DNA of 41,947 nucleotides, taken from JAFGTX01 sp942492225 (GTDB lineage Bacteria > Bacillota > Clostridia > Peptostreptococcales > Acidaminobacteraceae). Position 1 is the stretch's first letter, and each line of letters starts with the position of its first letter. The DNA is taken from NCBI GenBank assembly GCA_942492225.1, contig CALODS010000060.1:1-41947 (forward strand). Direction: 5' to 3'. The position numbers and the translations under genes are program-made. The notes below the pieces were generated by a model that worked only from the letters and a program-made list of their open reading frames with translations, ran no database searches and was not told the DNA's origin. This document shows, in pieces, positions 1 to 7,131 of the stretch.

Positions 1-1411
1 CTTATCAGACTATCTTGAAAAGCATTATATCCCAATCACCAGCTTTTAAATAATCAAAGTACGTGGATCTACTGTATAAATCTAATTCTCTAAGCCAATC
101 TCTTTTAGTTAATTCTAGAGCAAGTGAACTATTACTTGACCAGCGGTTTGCCTTCATACCTAGGATTTCTTCACCATTGCAGTTTGAATTCAACTACTCT
201 TGCTGCTTCAAGATCTGGATTGTCAAATACACCTTGTCCTGCTTCATCATACCAAATAGTACCTTTTTAAACCATGAACCATCTTCTTGCATACTGTACC
301 CTACACGGTAGTTACCATGTTCGATGGATTCAATTGCATAAGCAACAGCTCTTCTTAGATCTAAATCTTCAAATGTTTTTGAACAGTTATGTTTCAAGAC
401 ACTGATATTAAACTCACTAATAGCTGGTTGAATTTCTGATAAGTTTCAATTTTCTGAGACAGTAGAAATCATCAATGAAGTCATATCAAAATCATTACCT
501 CTAACATTTTTCGAACAAACTCAATGGTACTGTTCCGGCAAGTTGTTCTTTGTCCTACTAAACCAGAAGCTTGTCAAAGACATGTAGTTTTCATTTTCAT
601 AGCAGCACCTTTGTCCTGATACAATTTCAGTAAGGACTACCTATGTGTTCTGTAATCATTGAAGAATCGGATCTTCAATAATTACAGAACACATAGGTAC
701 TGGTCCTTACTACTTTGATGAAATTGTATCAGGACAAAAGGTTATACTTATGAAAAATGAAAACTACATGTCTTTGACAAGTGAAGCTTCTGGTTTAGTA
801 GGACAAAGAACAGCTTACTTAGACAAAATTACTATTGAGTTTGTTCCTGAAGAAAATGTTAGGGTAGCCGGTTTACAGTCAGGTCAATATGACTTCATTG
901 ATGAAGTTTCTACTGATAGATATTCAGAAATTGAAACTTATCCAGAAATTCAACCAGCTATTAGTGAGTTTGGTACTATCAGTGTCTTAGCTTATAACTG
1001 TTCAAAAACATTTGAAGATTTAGATCTAAGAAGAGCTGTTGCTTATGCAATTAGTCCATCAGACATGGCAACTGCACAAATTGGCGATAGTAAGTTTTGG
1101 TATGCAGAAGATGGTTCATGGTTTAAAAAAGGTACTATTTGGTATGATGCTGAAGCAGGACAAGGTGTATTTGACAATCAAGATCTTGAAGCAGCAAGAG
1201 CTTTAGTTGAAGCTTCAAACTACAATGGTGAAGAAATCGTCATCCTAGGTATGAAGGCAAACTTATGGTCAAGTAATGGTTCACTTGCTCTAGAATCACA
1301 ACTAAAAGAGATTGGCTTAAATGCTAGAGTAGATTTATACGATAGATCAACATACTTTGATTATTTAAAAGCTGGTGATTGGGATATAATGCTTTCAAGA
1401 TGGTCTGATAT
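1..1411. repeat. Long imperfect inverted repeat (fold-back)
   Basis: The left arm (about 1-665) is the reverse complement of the right arm (about 672-1411), with only six bases between the arms (GAAGA at 661-665, TCTTC at 672-676). Close to the centre the arms match almost perfectly. Further out the left arm gathers substitutions and indels and is about 75-80 bases shorter than the right. The right arm has a clean reading frame and the left arm a broken one. This fits a fold-back chimera at a contig end, where one arm was called with poor quality, or a true inverted duplication whose left copy has decayed. The sequence alone does not decide between them. Confidence 0.85.
5..664 (-). pseudogene. 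Degraded inverted copy of the solute-binding protein gene
   Basis: Translated pieces on the minus strand repeat the protein of the intact gene opposite. One piece carries NCSKTFEDLDLRRAVAYAI and EDGSWFKK, another NGEEILGMKAN and STYFDYLKAGDWDIML. The frame is broken several times by small indels, so no product is expected. Around 290-340 the copy departs most from its partner yet still reads as a plausible peptide (GNYRVGYSMQ). That stretch could come from a related paralogue rather than from simple error. The outer end is cut by the window edge. Confidence 0.7.
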
Positions 1412-1697
1412 GAGTCCTGATCCACAAGTTTTTGAACCATGGACAGGTACAGATGGTTGGATTACAAGATGGCAAGGTGAAGATGCACAAAGAATGGATG
1501 CAATATTTGATAGAATGGTAGTTGAACTGGATCAAGATGCAAGATATGAAATTGTGAAAGAATTCTATAATGAGTTTTGGGCGTCGCTACCATACATGAA
1601 GATATTTAATGATAGCAAAGTTTATGGTATTCATGATTCACTACAGGGTTATGCAGGATATGGACAGCCATTTTTCTGGAATGTTTGGGTTAAGTAA
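672..1697 (+). CDS. Peptide/solute ABC transporter substrate-binding protein, 5'-truncated
   Basis: This is the C-terminal part of a family 5 extracellular solute-binding protein (DppA/OppA type), which captures peptides or similar solutes outside the membrane for an ABC importer. The first in-frame ATG is at 750, but the frame stays open back to 663 and reads IGTGPYYFDEIVSGQKV just before it. That is the usual GTGPY motif of the family, which normally lies well inside the protein, so ATG 750 is not the true start. Signal peptide, lipobox and lobe I are missing because the fold-back centre cuts the gene at about 670. The end (FFWNVWVK) looks complete. The stop codon abuts the start of the next gene with no spacer, which suggests co-transcription. 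Family confidence is high; the ligand is unknown. Confidence 0.85.
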   Translation, partial: SSIITEHIGTGPYYFDEIVSGQKVILMKNENYMSLTSEASGLVGQRTAYLDKITIEFVPEENVRVAGLQSGQYDFIDEVSTDRYSEIETYPEIQPAISEFGTISVLAYNCSKTFEDLDLRRAVAYAISPSDMATAQIGDSKFWYAEDGSWFKKGTIWYDAEAGQGVFDNQDLEAARALVEASNYNGEEIVILGMKANLWSSNGSLALESQLKEIGLNARVDLYDRSTYFDYLKAGDWDIMLSRWSDMSPDPQVFEPWTGTDGWITRWQGEDAQRMDAIFDRMVVELDQDARYEIVKEFYNEFWASLPYMKIFNDSKVYGIHDSLQGYAGYGQPFFWNVWVK

Positions 1698-2516
1698 ATG
1701 AAGGCTGAGGCAGTAAAAAAGATTAAAATTGCTTTAAATTTGGAACACCACATAATTGGTGTTAAATTGATTGATTTTAAAGAAGACTTTGATACCATAG
1801 ATGTTCCAGTGTCCAAAAAGAAATCAACAATCTGTGGACATTCAAGATTTGCTATGGATGGCGAGTGTTTTAAAGCTATTCGTTCAGATGTAGTTTGTGA
1901 TTATGGCTCATATGGTTTAGGTTTAGAAAAAGCTGATCCCACAATACTTGAAGGTCGTTCATTTCATTTTTGTGGCTTAAGTGAAACAGCTGCAGTAGGA
2001 AAAGATATTGCAAAATCAATGAAGTATATTGACCAAGATGTATATGGTTTCATAATGGGACCACTTGAGTTAATTAATGATGCAGATGTTGTCATTATTG
2101 CAGACTATGCAGAAACTATTATGAGAGTTATGCAGGGATATGCTTATAAGTTTGGTTCAGCAAAACAATTATCCTTCTACGGAAATTCAGCTATTTGTTC
2201 AGACTTAATATCAAAGACCTTTAATACTAATGACATTAATGTGTCACTTATGTGTAAGGGTGCAAGAGCTTACGGTAAATTTGATCGAGGTGAGCTTGGA
2301 ATCTCAATGCCTATAGGGATCTTTGATGCAGTAGCAGATGGTGTTCTAAAAACTATTACACCAGTATCAAGTGGGAAAGAAAAGCAGCGAATTTTAGATT
2401 CACTTGATAATCCTGATGAACTAGGTGTTGAAATAGATTTATCATATAGCTATGGTAAAGGCTTAGTTGAATACGATGAACGTGTCAAAAAACTACGTCA
2501 GAATAAGATTACTTAA
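1698..2516 (+). CDS. DUF169 family protein
   Basis: A 272-residue protein that I recognise as DUF169 (COG2043), a family of unknown biochemical function. Typical features are the internal GPLELI block with DADVVIIADYAETIMRVMQG and a cysteine-containing region near ICGHSRFAMDGECFKA. No signal peptide or membrane segment is visible, so it is probably cytoplasmic. The ATG directly follows the stop codon of the solute-binding gene, and a terminator lies just after its own stop, so it is probably the last gene of a transport operon. A link to that transporter's substrate is inference only. Confidence 0.85.
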   Translation: MKAEAVKKIKIALNLEHHIIGVKLIDFKEDFDTIDVPVSKKKSTICGHSRFAMDGECFKAIRSDVVCDYGSYGLGLEKADPTILEGRSFHFCGLSETAAVGKDIAKSMKYIDQDVYGFIMGPLELINDADVVIIADYAETIMRVMQGYAYKFGSAKQLSFYGNSAICSDLISKTFNTNDINVSLMCKGARAYGKFDRGELGISMPIGIFDAVADGVLKTITPVSSGKEKQRILDSLDNPDELGVEIDLSYSYGKGLVEYDERVKKLRQNKIT

Positions 2517-2534
2517 TAATACGAATAAATTAAG

Positions 2535-2572
2535 AAAAACTAACCCCTAATAATTTCGGGGGTTAGTTTTTT
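2535..2572 (+). terminator. Intrinsic terminator after the DUF169 gene
   Basis: A stem of AAAAACTAACCCC with GGGGGTTAGTTTTTT encloses a short AT-rich loop and ends in a T run, about 20 bases after the DUF169 stop codon. It closes the solute-binding protein/DUF169 transcription unit. Confidence 0.9.
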
Positions 2573-2898
2573 GATTTTGAATTACTCTTCCTATGATCTG
2601 TGATTATTGATGTGAGCCAGAAAATAGGGAGTAAGAATAATTGAATTGGATTTATAGGTTAGAACTGGTAAGGCGTTTGCCATTGTCAGTATCTGCGACC
2701 TAGTATCCACACATGTGGAAGTCATTTTGAGACTAATAATAAAAATATAGAAAGTGAAATCATTGACTGAAAATATTGTTTGAAAAATCGCTAGCAATAA
2801 AATTATTGTTAACGATTTTTTTATAGTTAATGATATAGTGTTAACTTATCTACAAATAGGGTATAACTCAATAAAAACAATATATAATAGGGGGAATA
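2573..2898. other. Gene-free stretch
   Basis: Between the DUF169 terminator and the small membrane-protein gene I see no convincing coding region on either strand. It is AT-rich, contains one strong hairpin (2783-2822), and has a TATAAT at about 2882 that lies too close to the following start codon to be its main promoter. Confidence 0.5.
2783..2822. terminator. Strong hairpin with T tail
   Basis: AAAAATCG (2783-2790) pairs with CGATTTTT (2813-2820). Inside it CAATAA pairs with TTATTG around a two-base loop, with a small internal loop of ctag/ttaa between the helices. The near-symmetric A and T flanks would let it work as a terminator on either strand. No gene end lies directly upstream, so its role is open. 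Confidence 0.55.
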
Positions 2899-3047
2899 AT
2901 GAAAAAATCAGCACACAAAAAAATACATCAGTTGTTGGAGTTATTATAATCGTTGCATTAGTTTTAGCAGTAACAAGAATTTTTATTATGAATCAAATAA
3001 ACGATGAACGTTTGTCTCAACTTTGGATTAAGATGTATGAAGATTAG
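2899..3047 (+). pseudogene. Small single-pass membrane protein, frameshifted
   Basis: A well-placed start (ATG 2899 after a GGGGG ribosome site) opens MKKSAHKK and then runs out of frame at a run of seven A (2917-2923). Reading one base back from that run gives NTSVVGVIIIVALVLAVT, a clear membrane segment, followed by a short charged tail ending at 3047. The joined product would be about 50 residues. The likely cause is one missing A in a homopolymer; ribosomal slippage on AAA AAA is a less likely alternative. The function is not recognised. Confidence 0.5.
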
Positions 3048-3076
3048 AAACTTAATTTCAAGGATGAGTTAATACC

Positions 3077-3211
3077 ATGATTAAAGACAATTCCAGAGAA
3101 ATGTTAAAACTTAACGTTCTAAATTATAATAACTGCTGTCAATCTACAGCTAATTCGAGAGGGATACTCGTAATTGACTGTATACGTCAAGATATTGAAT
3201 TAAGGGGATAA
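3077..3211 (+). CDS. Small hypothetical protein
   Basis: A 44-codon frame with an AAGGATG ribosome site 10 bases upstream. Its stop lies two bases before the start of the next gene, so the two would be translationally coupled. The sequence includes NYNNCCQSTANS, which faintly resembles the NFNSSLNCCQS start of the C_GCAxxG_C_C protein near 38.7 kb. That could be chance or a decayed remnant. I do not recognise a function and it may not be a real gene. Confidence 0.3.
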   Translation: MIKDNSREMLKLNVLNYNNCCQSTANSRGILVIDCIRQDIELRG

Positions 3212-3213
3212 TA

Positions 3214-4239
3214 ATGACAATAATAGAAAAACAAACGGTACTCATAGTAGATGATTCAACTGAAAATATTGATGTACTTAATGGAATACTGAATGATTCC
3301 TACAATATTAAGTTCGCCAAAAGTGGTAAAATGGCCATAAAAATAGCTGAAAAATTTCAGCCAGACATTATACTTTTAGATATCATGATGCCTGAAATGG
3401 ATGGCTATGAAGTTTGTGAAAAATTAAAATTAAGTCCTGTAACAACAAACATACCGATTATTTTTGTTAGTGCAAAAGACCAAGAGTTAGATGAAGCAAA
3501 GGGCTTTGAATTAGGAGCAGTTGATTATATTACAAAACCTGTAAGTCCTGTTATTGTAAAAGCAAGGGTAAGAACCCAATTAAGCCTTATGGATCAACAA
3601 TTAGAATTAAGCAAACAAGTTAAAGAGAAAACGAAAGAGCTGGTGGAAACCCGACTAGAGATTATTAATAAGTTGAGTGTTGCAGCTGAATATAAGGATA
3701 CAGATACAGGGTTACATGTAACCCGTATGAGTAAGTACTGTTATATTATGGCCCAGGAGTATGGTTTTAATGAAGAAGCAGCTGAATTACTTCTTAATGC
3801 ATCACCTATGCATGATGTTGGTAAGATTGGAATACCCGATCATATATTGGAAAAACCAGCGAAGTTAGACAGTGATGAGTGGGAAGTAATGATGACTCAT
3901 TGCCAGATAGGGAAAGATATTCTTGGTGATAATGAGAACCCGCTATTAAAAATAGCTTCGATTGTCGCTTTGCAGCATCATGAAAAGTGGAATGGTAAAG
4001 GTTACCCTAATGGTTTGTCAGGTGTACAAATTGATATTAATGCAAGAATAACAGCTGTCGCTGATGTTTTTGATGCGTTAACATCTGATCGACCTTATAA
4101 AAAAGCCTGGGAAGTTGAAAAAGCAGTTTCTGTTATACAAGAAGATTCAGGAACGCATTTTGATCCCAAAGTTGTTGAAGTGTTTCTTAAATCACTAGAT
4201 AAAATTTTAGATGTTAAAAATACATATAGTTCTTTTTAA
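3214..4239 (+). CDS. Response regulator with HD-GYP domain (c-di-GMP phosphodiesterase)
   Basis: The 341-residue protein has an N-terminal receiver domain (about 6-125; acidic pair D13/D14, phospho-acceptor D56 in LLDIMMPEMDGYE, K108) and a short coiled linker (about 128-150). A C-terminal HD-GYP domain (about 150-335) follows. The metal site is intact: HD at H200/D201 in MHDVGKIGIPD, then HHEKWNGKGYP with GYP at 263-265. HD-GYP enzymes of this type hydrolyse c-di-GMP, so phosphorylation by a kinase probably controls phosphodiesterase activity. The start has a clear AAGGGG site. It lies 15 bases before a second receiver gene and upstream of a huge hybrid kinase whose HPt domain is a plausible phosphate source; that pairing is inference. 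Confidence 0.93.
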   Translation: MTIIEKQTVLIVDDSTENIDVLNGILNDSYNIKFAKSGKMAIKIAEKFQPDIILLDIMMPEMDGYEVCEKLKLSPVTTNIPIIFVSAKDQELDEAKGFELGAVDYITKPVSPVIVKARVRTQLSLMDQQLELSKQVKEKTKELVETRLEIINKLSVAAEYKDTDTGLHVTRMSKYCYIMAQEYGFNEEAAELLLNASPMHDVGKIGIPDHILEKPAKLDSDEWEVMMTHCQIGKDILGDNENPLLKIASIVALQHHEKWNGKGYPNGLSGVQIDINARITAVADVFDALTSDRPYKKAWEVEKAVSVIQEDSGTHFDPKVVEVFLKSLDKILDVKNTYSSF

Positions 4240-4254
4240 TGACGAGGTGAGATT

Positions 4255-5370
4255 ATGGATAGAATACTAATCATAGAAGATACAGATGTAAATATTGAGT
4301 TATTAAAAGGTGCTCTCAGTAATAAATACAAGCTATCCATCGCTAAGAATGGGAAAATCGCATTAGATATTATGGAAAAAGTATTACCGGATTTAATATT
4401 ATTGGATATTATGATGCCAGTTATGGATGGGTATGAAACGATCAAAAGAATTAAAATGAATATTGCATATAAGGATATTCCAATTATTTTTTTAACTGCT
4501 CAAACACAGTTGGACGAGAAAACAAAAGGTTTTGATTTAGGTGCTGTAGATTATATAACAAAGCCCTTTTTTAGTAGAGAGGTTGTTTCTAGAATAGAAG
4601 CTCATTTGTCCGTATATCATGCAAAAAAGGAAGCCAGAAAGCTTTTGAGTGGAACAGTAGTTGGTGCAACAAAAGTTTTAATGGAGATGCTAGCTACATT
4701 AAATCCTACAGCCTACAAATTCGCCAATAGAATTAAAGGATTAACCAGAGGCATCATTGAACATTTGGATCTAGAAGAAGGTTGGAAGATAGAAGTAGCA
4801 GCAATGTTGTCTATGATTGGAACGTATACATTATCTGATGATGTACTCTCTAAAATATTTAAGAATGAATGGGTAGATCCTAAATATATGAATGTTTATG
4901 AGAGGAGATTTGAAATTGGTGCAAGCCTAATTGAGAAAATACCTAGATATAGTGAAATGGCAGTAATGATCAGGAGACAGGACGAACAATTAGGTATGTT
5001 TCCTTATAATTATAAAGACATAGAGTTGTCTGGTGCTCAGATTATTAAGATTGCAAATTATTTCGAAATTAACCGAATTAGATCTGTAGATAGAAATGAT
5101 ATTATTGTCGAGATGAGGCGGGATCGTAGATTATATGCAGTAAGGGTTGTGAAAGCATTAGAGATGTTTTCTGTGACTGAAGTTAAGAAGCATTATAAAA
5201 ATATAAATTGGAAAGAGTTGAAAGTTGGTATGACTATTAGCAAACCAATTATCAACAAAGAGGGTAAAACTGTAGTTGAAGATGGTGTAGTTGTAGACGA
5301 GCAATTATTGAAACTTTTAAATCTAACATTCAAATATGAAATGGATACAGATTATGTGTCAATAAAGTAG
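4255..5370 (+). CDS. Response regulator with degenerate HD-like output domain
   Basis: The 371-residue protein starts with a good receiver domain (D51 in LLDIMMPVMDGYE, K103 in ITKP). The remaining about 245 residues have the size and layout of an HD-GYP-type output domain, as in the gene just upstream, but I cannot find HD, HHE or GYP metal motifs. The equivalent region reads AAMLSMIGTYTLSDDVL where HDVGKIGIP would be expected. The C-terminal segment (about 320-371) looks like the small beta domain found after some such regulators. It probably binds or regulates rather than catalyses. It follows the active HD-GYP regulator by 15 bases with its own GACGAGGTG ribosome site, so the two form an apparent operon. 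Confidence 0.8.
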   Translation: MDRILIIEDTDVNIELLKGALSNKYKLSIAKNGKIALDIMEKVLPDLILLDIMMPVMDGYETIKRIKMNIAYKDIPIIFLTAQTQLDEKTKGFDLGAVDYITKPFFSREVVSRIEAHLSVYHAKKEARKLLSGTVVGATKVLMEMLATLNPTAYKFANRIKGLTRGIIEHLDLEEGWKIEVAAMLSMIGTYTLSDDVLSKIFKNEWVDPKYMNVYERRFEIGASLIEKIPRYSEMAVMIRRQDEQLGMFPYNYKDIELSGAQIIKIANYFEINRIRSVDRNDIIVEMRRDRRLYAVRVVKALEMFSVTEVKKHYKNINWKELKVGMTISKPIINKEGKTVVEDGVVVDEQLLKLLNLTFKYEMDTDYVSIK

Positions 5371-5862
5371 GAAGTGATATAAACTATTATTTGAGGAAAA
5401 ATCTACTGTATATAAGACTTTGTAGTAGAATTATAATCAAATAACTATATTTTGAATGTAGTAAGTTATGATGGTAAATAGTAAGAGATTATATAGAAAT
5501 TGGTTGTATATCAGGAGTTTTGTTGGTAGGATTTTTTTCTTATAATTAACTTCTTCAATTTATTTAGAAAATAATTATCAAACCGATGAAAGAAAAACTC
5601 AAATAATAACATTTTATGAGCAAAAAAATACTTAAAAATAAAGAAAACTATATTTTGTAACTGAGTAGGATTCAACTGCTAGAGTACTTACTAAAGAGGT
5701 TTTGTTTTATGTTATAATAAGGTGATTGCAAACGAACAAAACATAAGTCTATATAGATGATTTGTTGTCTGGAACAACGTCATGATATGCTACGTGTGAC
5801 GATTTTCAGAAATATTCAGAAGGATAAAATTTGAATGACCAATACACGGTTGGAGGTAAAAA
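5371..5862. other. Intergenic region before the hybrid kinase
   Basis: No convincing gene is seen. The first 300 bases are very AT-rich without clear structure. The last 150 hold an extended -10 element (TGTTATAAT, 5710-5718) and a leader with two small hairpins before the TTG start at 5863. I checked for c-di-GMP riboswitch consensus blocks and did not find them. Confidence 0.5.
5710..5808 (+). promoter_or_regulatory. Probable promoter and structured leader of the hybrid kinase
   Basis: TGTTATAAT at 5710-5718 matches an extended -10 box; the -35 region is weak. The leader then holds TTGTT/AACAA and CGTCA/TGACG stem-loops between about 5762 and 5808. The hairpins are short and their role is unknown. 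Confidence 0.4.
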
Positions 5863-7131
5863 TTGAGATTAAGCAGAAAGCTTCTTTATATATTCGTCTT
5901 AGGGATTTTCGCATTGATGGCGTTTACATTTATTGTTTTAGAACCTTTGTTTGAAAAGGTTGTATTAGATTTAGTTGAGACCAACTATAATAAGGATTTG
6001 TATCATGTTGAATCATATCTGGAAGATCTAAGTTTGGGCATGGGACAGGATATTGAGATTATTCTTGTTAATACCAAAAATGAGCGACTTGAACCTGATA
6101 CAATATCCGACTACAAAGCTGTGGAAGAAGTAGGATTTAGAGAAAGCTTAAGTGAGAATGAAGTCAATATTGTCAATAAACTTGCCAATTATATCAATGC
6201 TAAACCTCAAGTGGAGTTTGCCTATATCGGCTTTGAAAACGGTAGTTTTGTCATGAATGTGCCTTTAATGGAGAGCAGCAACTCTAAGGAAAGTATCCAG
6301 AATTATGACCCTAGAGTAAGGCCATGGTACAAATCGGCTATTGAAGCAGATGGCGAAGTGGTCATTTCTGATATATACAAATCCATTGTTCCAGAAGCTA
6401 AAAAAGATGAGATGAATGAATATGGTACTTATTTTGTTACCATCGCAAAAGCTTTCAAAGATAGTAAGGGTAATGTTGTAGGTGTTATTGGTGTAGATGT
6501 TGATATTGCAAAAGTGGCCACTGATTTTAATCAAGCAACTGATGGCAACGGCACTATTGGTATTATTCAAAAAGATACAATACTGGCAACGACTAAAAAT
6601 AATGAAGTGAAATTATATGTTGATGTACCAGACAATGCGATGAAACTAGCCATAGAGTCCTGTGACTATAATCAGCTGACATTGACTGATGTGGCTGGTG
6701 AATCTTTTTACTTGTTCAGATATAGGTCGACAACCTCTGATTGGGACATTTTTTATGCTGTTCCTTACAGTGATATCAGTGCGATCATCAAAAATACAGC
6801 ATACCCTTATGCCCTAGGAATTTTCTTTGTAATGGTCTTTCTAACCTTAATCATTATCCTTGTGGTTAATCTATCTGTTATAAGACCAATTAATCGCTTA
6901 GGTAGCCTAGTAAACAATATTACATCCACAGGTAAATTAGAAGTGACATTAGATGTTAAACGATCAGATGAAATTGGCTTGTTAGCAAGAGCTTTTGATT
7001 TGATGTTGGGCGAAATAAGAGCGAACAGAGACCACACTGAACGCTTGATCTATGAGAGAACAGAAGAGCTAACGAAATTCGCAAAAGGAATTGAAGCAAT
7101 CCCCTGCCTCTGTTGTTATAACCGATATTAA
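5863..7131 (+). CDS. Hybrid histidine kinase, N-terminal sensor part (split by frameshift)
   Basis: The start is a TTG at 5863, supported by a perfectly spaced GGAGGT and by the hydrophobic N-terminus (about 7-30) that follows. The protein then has an extracytoplasmic dCache-type sensor (about 35-305) with the typical YDPRVRPWYKSAI motif, a second membrane segment (about 315-338) and a HAMP domain (about 339-395) with a short coil. The frame then ends out of register after GIEAIPCLCC. Dropping the G at 7096 restores GIEQSPASVVITD and joins it to the PAS domain in the next frame. The intact gene would therefore run 5863-11767, about 1967 residues. Whether the extra base is real or a sequencing error cannot be told here. 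Confidence 0.88.
   Translation: MRLSRKLLYIFVLGIFALMAFTFIVLEPLFEKVVLDLVETNYNKDLYHVESYLEDLSLGMGQDIEIILVNTKNERLEPDTISDYKAVEEVGFRESLSENEVNIVNKLANYINAKPQVEFAYIGFENGSFVMNVPLMESSNSKESIQNYDPRVRPWYKSAIEADGEVVISDIYKSIVPEAKKDEMNEYGTYFVTIAKAFKDSKGNVVGVIGVDVDIAKVATDFNQATDGNGTIGIIQKDTILATTKNNEVKLYVDVPDNAMKLAIESCDYNQLTLTDVAGESFYLFRYRSTTSDWDIFYAVPYSDISAIIKNTAYPYALGIFFVMVFLTLIIILVVNLSVIRPINRLGSLVNNITSTGKLEVTLDVKRSDEIGLLARAFDLMLGEIRANRDHTERLIYERTEELTKFAKGIEAIPCLCCYNRY

Noticed and set aside
2591..2797. Open frame on the minus strand between the DUF169 gene and the small membrane-protein gene
   Set aside because: No ribosome site and low-complexity composition from AT-rich DNA; it overlaps a hairpin.
5741..5862. 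c-di-GMP riboswitch before the hybrid kinase
   Set aside because: The conserved blocks of class I and II aptamers are not found; only two short hairpins are present.
7091..7131. A separate gene start at TTG 7091
   Set aside because: There is no ribosome site, and removing one base at 7096 joins the two frames inside a PAS domain.
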